Assembly: GCA_032139905.1 (NCBI GenBank)
Contig: JAQJDB010000005.1
Span: 293,001-357,000 of the forward strand
Reading direction: 5' to 3'
Length of the DNA: 64,000 nucleotides
Origin: Nitrospira sp. MA-1
Lineage (GTDB): Bacteria > Nitrospirota > Nitrospiria > Nitrospirales > UBA8639
The notes beneath the pieces are model-generated. The model worked only from the letters and a program-made list of their open reading frames with translations, was not told the origin of the DNA and did no database searches. Position numbers and translations under genes: made by a program. Below, one piece after another: positions 43,222 through 50,682 of this stretch (position 1 is the stretch's first letter; each line of letters starts with the position of its first letter).

Positions 43222-45792
43222 TCAGAATTCTTCGAGTAGGCGTTCTCTCGCCTTCTGGGACTTCTCGAGCGCATCGCGCCAGTATTCATCGAGTAGCGGG
43301 CCGATCTCGGTATCAACAACCTGGCGGAACCATTCACGGGCATCACTGATCGGAATACCAAACGGAGGCGTGACATAGCTGTGTCCCACTTGGAACTGAG
43401 GTCCGAGACCAGTGTCGGCTGAAATTTCGCTGTTCAGAGCAATGAGACGCTTTTGGATTTCGACAAGGATGTCTGAATCAATACCGCACTGGGATTGAAC
43501 CCAGTCGTGCCAGGGCTTGCCGAGCGTGGGCTCCAAATCGATGAAGGCAAAACGGCGGCGCAGCGCCAGGTCGACCAGTGCGAGGGAGCGGTCGGCAATA
43601 TTCATCGTGCCGATGACGTAAAGGTTGTCCGGGATGAAAACGCGCTCACCATCCGACCGTTTATAGGAAAGCTCCAAGGCTTCATTCGGCGTTCTCTTGT
43701 CCACCTCGAGCAGCGTCAGCATTTCCCCAAAAATCTGTGCGGGATTCCCGCGATTGATCTCTTCGATGACGACGACGTGCCTTGACGTGGGATCTTTTGC
43801 GGCTGCCTTCATCATCTCGACAAAAGGCCCATCCACCAGCGTGAGCTTGCCGTCTCCCACCGGCCGCCAGCCCCGTACAAAATCCTCGTAAGAAAGGTTC
43901 GGGTGAAACTGGACCGCTCGGACTTTGCTGTCGTCGCGCTGCCCCATCAAAGCGAAAGCCAATCGCTTTGCCAACCAGGTCTTTCCTGTTCCCGTAGGAC
44001 CCTGAAGGATAAGGTTTTTCTTGGTCCGAAGGCGTTCGAGAATCTTTTCTAGTTTTTCCCGTGCCATGAAACATCCATCGCCCATAATATCGTCTATCGA
44101 ATACGGCTCAATCGGCTGAGTTTCATCAGCAACAAAAGGTGAAGCAGAAAAGAAATCTGTAAAGCGCCTATATTTCTCTAACTCAGCTTGAGGCAAGCTT
44201 AATAAAGCCAAACCCCTTTCAGTAATTTGGACAAATCCTCTTCTAGGGAAATCGACCAGTTCAGCCTTTTTCAGGTAAGACTTTGCCCAAGCTGCACGGT
44301 TGTCGAACAAAGGCTGCCCTGTCGACTCAAGAGTTACGACATCATACTTTCCGAGTCCCATTTCTGACTTCATTTTTTGGTACACCTCATTTGCGAGATA
44401 CTCCTTCTCGTCTCTTATGAGTTTTAAAAATGGGATCATCAAATCATCAAACTTAGGCAGCAGGCTCTTTAGATCAGCATCTATTCCGTCTGGCGAAATT
44501 ACTCCATCATCGGTTTCAAACGACTCAATATCCAGGTCAGTCGCGTATGGGTGGGCAGATGTCCCGCTGTCCTTAAAAAGCCAGGCGGCAAGTGACAGCT
44601 CCGGAAAGGAGTGGACTGGATACGCATCCTCTTGGAAGCGGGCTTCGAGGGTATCCAGCACAGCCAGATAATCACTGGCATTACAGCGCCCTTTGGGGCC
44701 GTTCATTCCAATCTGATTATTGAGTTTCTTGCTGATGTAACGCTGGGACTGACCGTCAAGCGTCGGGAAATTCCAGGGGCGAATCCAATAAAGCCCCATT
44801 GTAAGGTTCCATCCCACACCATAGCGCTGGGTCGCTTTGTCGTAGGCAGTGGAAAATGCCGACCGAGCCTCCGCGTCATCCAATTCCGCGAAAGCAATTG
44901 CCTGGGCGAAGGCTTCCCATAGAGTGTCAATGTCATCTGGTTGGCGTTTGTTGTCGAATCCGAAAAACCATGACTTCTGATTGTTGAGAATCGGAATCCC
45001 CTCAAAGGAGTCTGGGACAGGCTCGGACACTCCAAGTAGACTGGCCAGTTCGCTCGCAATAGCTTTGCGATTGGCATCGGTGATCCCCCGGTTGAATATG
45101 CCCATGGCCGTAAATGGGCAGATGTCCTTCAGAGGGCCAGATGAACCATCTGCAAATTGATCCTGCAGGTTGGAGAGGCCATCAACTTTGGAGGCGATAG
45201 CGTGGATTCCGGAAATCAGCTCATCTCGCCGGTACCGAAATGTAAGGAGTTTGTCGGCTACCGCCTCATAAAAGCGGGTCCAATTGAAGCGGCGTTTGTC
45301 GACGGAGGTATCGCCGAAACGCTCTCGCCAGTAAGGAGCGTTGCGGAAACGGTTGATGTCCTGCGCCTTTTCTTCGAAGGTAAATCCAATCAAAGCGTCT
45401 GTGGTCCAGTCACCAGGCAAGACCCGCCAGACCGTGCTTCGATTGGTAAAGAAGTACCACTCACGCGGAGGATCGAAGGGTTTCCAAACAACATTCAATA
45501 TACGGCCATCTCCGAGGTTCTGTTTTACCGTTCCAATGGCTTTGATCGCCATGACTGAAACAGTTTGACCTCGATTATCAAAGGGCAGATCGTGTTTCCG
45601 TGTATAGGACGATTTGATTGCAATACGGTCCCCAACCTGGATGGACTTTACTACGTCGAGGTATTTGTCCTGATAACCATTCTCCCAAATGCCTTCCTGC
45701 AGAAAACGGGGTGTTTGATCCTCGGTTCCATCATATGTGGCCCCGACAAACCAGCAGGCTCGGGCTCCGGCTCCTTTAGGTTTAGAATTCAT
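43222..45792 (-). CDS. mcrB: McrB-type AAA+ GTPase with an internal Mrr_N-like winged helix
   Basis: An 856-residue motor of the McrBC system. Residues 10-125 look like a PUA/EVE-type DNA-base reader (ACWFVGATYDGTEDQTPRF...GIWENGY). Residues 280-410 form an unassigned domain. Residues about 443-535 match an Mrr_N winged helix (DDLMIPFLKLI..., LFDNRAAWAKSYLKKAELVDFPRRGFVQITERG). The AAA+ domain begins near 565 with GPTGTGKT (598-605), Walker B HVVVIEEINRG (672-682) and the McrB signature MNIADRS (730-736). GGAGAGGAG precedes the ATG. The Mrr_N insert is uncommon and may set target choice. Confidence 0.9.
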   Translation of the reverse strand: MNSKPKGAGARACWFVGATYDGTEDQTPRFLQEGIWENGYQDKYLDVVKSIQVGDRIAIKSSYTRKHDLPFDNRGQTVSVMAIKAIGTVKQNLGDGRILNVVWKPFDPPREWYFFTNRSTVWRVLPGDWTTDALIGFTFEEKAQDINRFRNAPYWRERFGDTSVDKRRFNWTRFYEAVADKLLTFRYRRDELISGIHAIASKVDGLSNLQDQFADGSSGPLKDICPFTAMGIFNRGITDANRKAIASELASLLGVSEPVPDSFEGIPILNNQKSWFFGFDNKRQPDDIDTLWEAFAQAIAFAELDDAEARSAFSTAYDKATQRYGVGWNLTMGLYWIRPWNFPTLDGQSQRYISKKLNNQIGMNGPKGRCNASDYLAVLDTLEARFQEDAYPVHSFPELSLAAWLFKDSGTSAHPYATDLDIESFETDDGVISPDGIDADLKSLLPKFDDLMIPFLKLIRDEKEYLANEVYQKMKSEMGLGKYDVVTLESTGQPLFDNRAAWAKSYLKKAELVDFPRRGFVQITERGLALLSLPQAELEKYRRFTDFFSASPFVADETQPIEPYSIDDIMGDGCFMAREKLEKILERLRTKKNLILQGPTGTGKTWLAKRLAFALMGQRDDSKVRAVQFHPNLSYEDFVRGWRPVGDGKLTLVDGPFVEMMKAAAKDPTSRHVVVIEEINRGNPAQIFGEMLTLLEVDKRTPNEALELSYKRSDGERVFIPDNLYVIGTMNIADRSLALVDLALRRRFAFIDLEPTLGKPWHDWVQSQCGIDSDILVEIQKRLIALNSEISADTGLGPQFQVGHSYVTPPFGIPISDAREWFRQVVDTEIGPLLDEYWRDALEKSQKARERLLEEF

Positions 45793-45805
45793 AATCTCCT
45801 CTCCA

Positions 45806-46384
45806 TTATTTTCCGTTCCCAGTTATCAGGGCCTCCTCATCGATCTCGAACAGATCAGGTGTGGAGCGATGGATCCCGATGCCGTTCTGCTTCACGAGCA
45901 TCATGAGCTGTTCCCCATTCATTAACGTGACGGGGGGCTTTTCTGGCTGGACAGCTTCCTTGACGGCTCTTAGGCTGAAGTCGCGGGTTGTGGTGATCGG
46001 ACCATGCCTATGCGTTTCCAGGCTGCCGCTCAGGTTGTCGTAATCTTTTTCGATAGACTCCATGGCGTCGATGATGGCCTTTGCACAATCATCTTTGTCG
46101 GGCAACGACACGAGATGGTCGAACTGTGCCTGTGACCGCAGATAAATGGCGCTTTGCTGGGAGAAGTCCTCCTTGGTCAGTGCACGCGTTTTGCCGCGAC
46201 TGGGCAGCGTCGGATCGATCTTCGCTTTCACCGTGAGATAGCGGCTGTAGGCATGGCGGAGGAACACCAGACCCATCACGGGCAGGAAGTATTCATTGCT
46301 GGCGTAGTTGGAGCTGGATCGCAACAAATCCGCCGCAGACCAGAGGCGCTTTTCGTTAGCTTCGATGTGTTCGAGTTGGGACAT
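45806..46384 (-). CDS. Chimera: HsdM N-terminus joined to an Mrr-like C-terminal piece
   Basis: A 192-residue protein. Residues 1-75 read as the start of a type I methyltransferase HsdM (NEKRLWSAADLLRSSSNYASNEYFLPVMGLVFLRHAYSRY, in pieces), but the methyltransferase motifs that should follow are absent. Residues 135-185 (PPVTLMNGEQLMMLVKQNG...FEIDEEAL) resemble the C-terminal part of Mrr-type nucleases. It is most simply a fusion left by deletion and is probably not a working enzyme. The stop is 13 bp before mcrB. Repeat copy B starts 28 bp beyond the start codon. Confidence 0.6.
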   Translation of the reverse strand: MSQLEHIEANEKRLWSAADLLRSSSNYASNEYFLPVMGLVFLRHAYSRYLTVKAKIDPTLPSRGKTRALTKEDFSQQSAIYLRSQAQFDHLVSLPDKDDCAKAIIDAMESIEKDYDNLSGSLETHRHGPITTTRDFSLRAVKEAVQPEKPPVTLMNGEQLMMLVKQNGIGIHRSTPDLFEIDEEALITGNGK

Positions 46385-46411
46385 GGGGGTTGTGGTTCTC
46401 GTTACGGAAGG

Positions 46412-46519
46412 TTGAAAAAAGCCGTCAGCGGCGTTCTCGCCATTTTGCCGTGCTCACGTACTGAGAGTACGCTCCGCGCGTCAAAATGGTTGCGGCCTTG
46501 CTGAACGAACTTTTTTGAA
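46412..46519. repeat. Dispersed palindromic repeat, copy B
   Basis: A 108-nt copy of the element at 847-954, with the same TTGAAAAAAG start and CTTTTTTGAA end and most of the interior unchanged. It lies between the HsdM chimera and ssrA, at the edge of the defence locus. The small minus frame at 46402-46587 is a translation of this repeat and is not a gene. Confidence 0.88.
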
Positions 46520-46910
46520 TCTTCCTTTTCACTGCTGCTGGGCAGCTTCCCTGCCCGCTTTATGAGGCCAGGGCATGAAATATTCACCAGGCCTCGTTAT
46601 GTTGCTGTGGTGTTCGTGTCCCCATGGGAAGTCGTTGCGGGCAGCCATAGCACATGCTCTGGGGCCCCCAAATATCGGGTCCACACCGCAATTTGTCGGT
46701 GCTTGTTCCTGCGGCCATAAGTGAACTGATTAAGGGGTGCCCATGCTGAATCCTTATGAAATGTTTGGGGAACTATAGCATTTACCTCTTATTGTTCCAC
46801 CAAAAAAAATTCGATCCGGACATCCACAAGGCTGGGTGTGATTTGGCGTTTTTGTTCACTTAATTGAATTGTTCATGTTTCGTGAACATGGGGATGGGAC
46901 TAAAAAAAAT
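46520..46910. other. Gap of about 390 bp between repeat B and the ssrA terminator
   Basis: No frame with a start signal is seen. A small inverted repeat CATGTT/AACATG lies near 46874-46890, possibly an operator or just chance. Nothing else noticed. Confidence 0.4.
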
Positions 46911-46938
46911 GGCCTCTGGATCGTGAAATCCAGAGGCC
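46911..46938 (-). terminator. Rho-independent terminator of ssrA
   Basis: Stem GGCCTCTGGAT/ATCCAGAGGCC, followed on the minus strand by ATTTTTTTTA. It lies four bases beyond the encoded CCA of tmRNA. Confidence 0.9.
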
Positions 46939-46941
46939 GAT

Positions 46942-47293
46942 TGGTGGAGGTGAGGGGAATTGAACCCCTGTCCGAGAACATTCAGCGCAACAGCCCTACG
47001 TGTGTAGCCGATGATTTGGTTTTTCGCAGTTGCCCACGCCCACCGACCGGCTTAGAGCGCCCGCTAGCCCAGAATTTTCTCGTCCGCCGCCGCTGAGCAC
47101 CAGCTTTGGACCAGCCTGCAGTGTGACGCCCCTTCCCCCCCCGCAGACAAAGAGAGGAGGGACGTCGCGGTCAATTAAGCCGCGAGAGCCAAATTATCGT
47201 TGGCAATTAAGTTTTTCCCGAAGGTTTTACGAGACTCCGAGAGCTCGACACGCTCTGTTGACCTCTTGATTCCCGTCGAAGCCAGTCACCCCC
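46942..47293 (-). ncRNA. ssrA: Transfer-messenger RNA (tmRNA)
   Basis: A 352-nt RNA that rescues stalled ribosomes. The 5' end GGGGGTG pairs with the 3' CACCTCC before an encoded ACCA, and a T-arm with GGGTTCAATTCCC precedes it. The resume frame reads ANDNLALAA then TAA (47178-47207), a typical proteolysis tag. The 5' GGGGGTGACTGGCTTCGACGG sequence is a family hallmark. It is followed by its own terminator. Confidence 0.95.
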
Positions 47294-47721
47294 TTGTAAA
47301 AGTTCAACCTTTTCTCCCTGACCATCAGAGAGTCTCTCTATTATACACTGATTCTCCCTCCAAATTCACAAACTTTCCCTTTTGGCGGATTTTTTTTCTC
47401 TATACAAGAGATAGCCATCAAAGAAGGAAGATCAACCGATGGTGTGGCAAGCGGACAAGACCTTCAACTTCTTCATCATCTTTTTTGTTGAAACCCTGGA
47501 GCCCTTAGAAATCGGGGACATTCTCAAATTCCGGTCATTCCAGATGAAGATTTCTTAAGGTGCTCTGTGATCCTTCATTTGGGAATCTGTGTTGTGATTA
47601 TTCTCGTATTCCAGGTGAAGAATGATTTCTTAGGGATGGGTGATGTTATTCAATTTGAAGAGCAGAAAAGAGGAAGAAGCAGAAGCCTATGGCCTAGACG
47701 TTGCCTGCCGCAAAGGCCTAA
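47294..47721. other. Gap of about 430 bp upstream of the IS256 remnant
   Basis: It should hold the ssrA promoter on the minus strand. No gene is recognised. Some frames just left of 47722 may belong to the same decayed transposase but are too degraded to place. Confidence 0.4.
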
Positions 47722-47907
47722 AGGCGACGGGCTTTTTCGACTGATGAATCGGTCCTGAATGTGTTGTATGTCGAGATGCTGCAAATTGCCAAGAAATGGA
47801 CGACCCCTCTTCCTGGCTGGAAGCGCACTCTCAACCAATTCGCCTTCTTTGTAGGAGATCGAGTGCTACCGGGCTCAGTAAAGAGAGAATCAGTGACATC
47901 GTTTATT
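47722..47907 (+). pseudogene. C-terminal remnant of an IS256-family transposase
   Basis: The plus frame reads RRAFSTDESVLNVLYVEM, then AKKWTTPLPGWKRTLNQFAFFVGDRV. This is close to the end of IS256 transposases (FPNDxxxLKxLYL, KKWTMPLxNWxxTLNQ). There is no start codon and no DDE catalytic part upstream. A second, independent IS256 remnant lies at the right edge of the window. Confidence 0.65.
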
Positions 47908-48689
47908 TGACAGGACTCAGACAACCGTCCAATCCCAAGAAGGCAGTCCAGTCTAAGCCTTTGATATTGTCCTGCTCCAAGTCAGGCTCTTCAGCCCGCG
48001 ACCGAGATCGGTCATCGTGGGTCGATGATGATGGATCATCGCAACCTCAATGATGCGCAACACCGCTCGTAAACATGTGCCTTGAATGGTCGAACAAACC
48101 TATGTAGGTAAGAAACAGGCGGCAGGGATTCATCGCATTCTCCTTTAAAGATGAAAGTCTCCACCTGCAGAACAGCGTTGCTGCCCGTTATACGCAAAAA
48201 ACGTGAAAATGAATTCCATGACCCATCGAAAAGAATTCGCGATTATGGGGAGCTCCCAGCTCTCGATGCTTTTTGTGTCCCGACGTTTCGGGATGATTGA
48301 GCACGGCATGGGCATGCGGCCTGTTTCTCATCAAAATCCCATTCCTGTCGGCCTATTTCCCAGCCTGATATCGTTCCTGGAATTCCTGCCATGGCCCACG
48401 TGTCAAACTCATAAGCAGACGAATCCATTTAGATAACATATTTATCCATTTGGATAAATCCGCTTCCTGAGCACAGAATCAGTTTCTTAAGAAATCGACA
48501 AAGCAGGCAGGTTCAGTTTTTGAAATCTCTCGCTGTAGTCATCGATTACCCATTTGTTCTGCAGGAAAAATTTCATTGGTCTGGTTATTGCTGACATCCC
48601 GTAGATAGGGAGACGTGAGAGAAGGCCAGAGCCATCGTTTCTCGTGACCGGAATATTTAACTCTCATCCAACTCACAAGGAGGTGAATC
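47908..48689. other. Gap of about 780 bp without a recognised gene
   Basis: Several short frames on both strands lack start signals. No IS end or hairpin is clear. It includes the promoter of the EF-hand gene at 48690. Confidence 0.45.
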
Positions 48690-49004
48690 ATGAAAACCCA
48701 CATTCTCATTCTCGGTCTTGTTGCCTGTTTTGTTCTGGCAGGAAATGGCGCTGTTTTTTCTCAAGACGATGAAAGTATGTCTGAAGAACGAGGTCCAGGG
48801 AAGTTAGAGAAAATGGATACGGACAAAGACGGCAAGGTTTCATTGGATGAATTCCTCGAAAGAGCAGGAACCCGATTCGGAAAGCTGGACGCCGATGAAG
48901 ATGGGTTTCTCACCGCAGAGGAGTTTAAAGAAGGACGAAAAGCGATACGCGCAAAAAGTCGTGAACGGCACGAACAACGCCAGGGAGAAAAGGAAACAGA
49001 ATAA
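48690..49004 (+). CDS. Secreted EF-hand calcium-binding protein
   Basis: A 104-residue protein with a signal peptide (residues 1-24). Two canonical 12-residue EF-hand loops follow: D43-T-D45-K-D47-G-K-V-S-L-D-E54, and D67-A-D69-E-D71-G-F-L-T-A-E-E78. The last 25 residues are basic. AAGGAGG precedes the ATG. It probably binds calcium in the periplasm or outside the cell. It shares a plus-strand stretch with the unknown secreted gene that follows. Confidence 0.85.
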   Translation: MKTHILILGLVACFVLAGNGAVFSQDDESMSEERGPGKLEKMDTDKDGKVSLDEFLERAGTRFGKLDADEDGFLTAEEFKEGRKAIRAKSRERHEQRQGEKETE

Positions 49005-49209
49005 CATAATGGGAAAGACATTCCATGACAGGTAAGGGAAAGGCGAGGACTACATGACCGGTATCCAGGAACTTCTAAGAAACTTGGTTGTGCGCTTTTT
49101 ATTCCGCCTTGGTCTGACCAAACAGGAGACACGGGGTCAGAAAATACATCTGACCGTCTGTCTCTTGGTAACTCACTAAATACGTCTCATGACGAAAAGG
49201 AGAAAAATC

Positions 49210-49944
49210 ATGTATGTACGCTATCTCAATATCGCGGTTTTTGGACTCCTGTTTCTAGGGCTATCGACTTCGATAGCGAGTGCTGACGCGGTCATCAAGA
49301 AGAGCTACCTGAACTATAATGGCTACCGATATTACAAAGGTTCTGCCCAACAGCTCGAGCTCGGGGATTGGTGTGACAAAAAAACTCCGATAACCGCAGC
49401 CAACTATTGCGATCAGAAGGGCACGCTAAAAGGGTTGATTAATCAAGTGACCGTCTCGAGGTTCGAGGTGGAACAAAATGGATCCACCGCCGTCAACATC
49501 CTCGGAAATTTCTCGATTCCTCTTTTGGGCTGGGGGCTCAAAGGCGATGATTTTGTCAAGAAAGTCTTTGATGGTGAGTATGTTTTCCTGCACATGGCAA
49601 TCGACAACGAGAATAAGTTCAAAAATGACCTCAACAAGAAACCCGGCAAGATCAATGATCTCAAGCAAAAAGACAGCTATCGTATTGTCGATTCTGTCAT
49701 CATCGTGATGAAGGGATCAGAGGCGAGGAGCTTGGGAATTACACACAAAGGGAATTTTAAGGGCACTTGGAATGGCACGAAGCTGACCGTGGATTCTGAT
49801 GTGCAGTCCGAAACGGCACGGCAATTTGAGCCGGAGAAGGGGACTGTCTACGCCTACGGTCTCAAGAAAATACAATGGGATGCCAAGCGAGAAAAGAAAA
49901 GAACGGAAATTGAAGACCTTAAAAATGACCCGCATGGGCCCTAA
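49210..49944 (+). CDS. Secreted protein of unknown function
   Basis: A 244-residue protein with a signal peptide (MYVRYLNIAVFGLLFLGLSTSIASA, cleavage near residue 25). The rest is hydrophilic, Lys/Asp/Asn-rich and has two Cys near residues 60-75 that could form a disulfide. AAGGAG lies eight bases before the ATG at 49210; a start seven codons upstream lacks one. It lies between the EF-hand gene and a perfect hairpin, followed by repeat copy C. No family recognised. Confidence 0.7.
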   Translation: MYVRYLNIAVFGLLFLGLSTSIASADAVIKKSYLNYNGYRYYKGSAQQLELGDWCDKKTPITAANYCDQKGTLKGLINQVTVSRFEVEQNGSTAVNILGNFSIPLLGWGLKGDDFVKKVFDGEYVFLHMAIDNENKFKNDLNKKPGKINDLKQKDSYRIVDSVIIVMKGSEARSLGITHKGNFKGTWNGTKLTVDSDVQSETARQFEPEKGTVYAYGLKKIQWDAKREKKRTEIEDLKNDPHGP

Positions 49945-49989
49945 CCCGACCTTGCATAGCAGTAGAGAGTCGGTGCGTTCTCATGCGTT

Positions 49990-50023
49990 TTCGCCGTCAT
50001 GCCAAGCAAGGCATGACGGCGAA
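49990..50023. repeat. Perfect inverted repeat
   Basis: A 14-bp perfect stem TTCGCCGTCATGCC/GGCATGACGGCGAA with a 6-nt loop. It ends 17 bp before repeat copy C. It has no T-run, so it is not a standard terminator. It resembles the short dispersed palindromes found in many genomes. Confidence 0.75.
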
Positions 50024-50039
50024 TCTGTTCCCGGGGCTG

Positions 50040-50170
50040 TTGAAAAAAGCCGCCAGCGGCGTTCTCGCCATTATTCCGTGCTCACGTACTGGAAGTACGC
50101 TCTGCGCGAAAAAAGGACTGCGGCCTTGCTGGGGGAACTCTTCGAAAGGCTCAGGGCATGCTTTTTTGAA
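50040..50170. repeat. Dispersed palindromic repeat, copy C (with insertion)
   Basis: A 131-nt copy of the element at 847-954 and 46412-46519. The arms and centre match. About 23 extra bases (CTCTTCGAAAGGCTCAGGG and flank) sit inside the right arm before CTTTTTTGAA. It lies between a secreted-protein gene and the large lipoprotein gene. Confidence 0.85.
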
Positions 50171-50682
50171 CCGTCCCCGAGGCCACTGATCTGCAACGTG
50201 CTAATAGGTGGGTGAAGTCGTCAAAATTTTCGGGTATTCCCCGATTGAAGTTCGCTTCCCCTTCTTGAATTCAAGAGCTGAAAAAGTCTGGAGGTGTTGT
50301 TCCTGATAGCTATTCGTGCTCACGTATTCCGTATGAGGACCGTATACCAAACCTCATCGAAGCGGAAACCCGGCGAGTGCGTATGGAATGACATCACATT
50401 CAATGGCGCTGCCCGTTGGGACTCGATGAACCTCGAAATCATTGACGCTGACCTTGCCGTCATCAAGTTTCTGCCCTCACACGTACCGTCTTTTTTTATT
50501 CTCCTTTCAGTCATCTGTATTCGTGACGAGGAACGGCCTATGTTTGTTGATTCTGTTCGTTTCTTTCGTTATGTTGGCCACGGGATACGATTCCGATCGA
50601 GTGCTGAAGGCTAGTTCTTGATGCGCATACGCGCAAAACAAATATACCGATTCATGACATCTGATCAATATTGGGGGATCAT
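50171..50682. other. Gap of about 510 bp with a short cysN-like fragment
   Basis: The bases 50208-50235 match 54078-54105 inside the cysN fusion gene at 25 of 28 positions, in the same orientation. The minus frame reads PENFDDFTH against PENFDDCTH. No complete gene is seen. The rest likely holds the promoter of the gene at 50683. Confidence 0.4.

Noticed and set aside
46402-46587. A 61-codon minus frame starting MNISCPG and containing GKMARTPL
   Set aside because: Its second half is a translation of the palindromic repeat, as with the first codons of the frame at 108-878.
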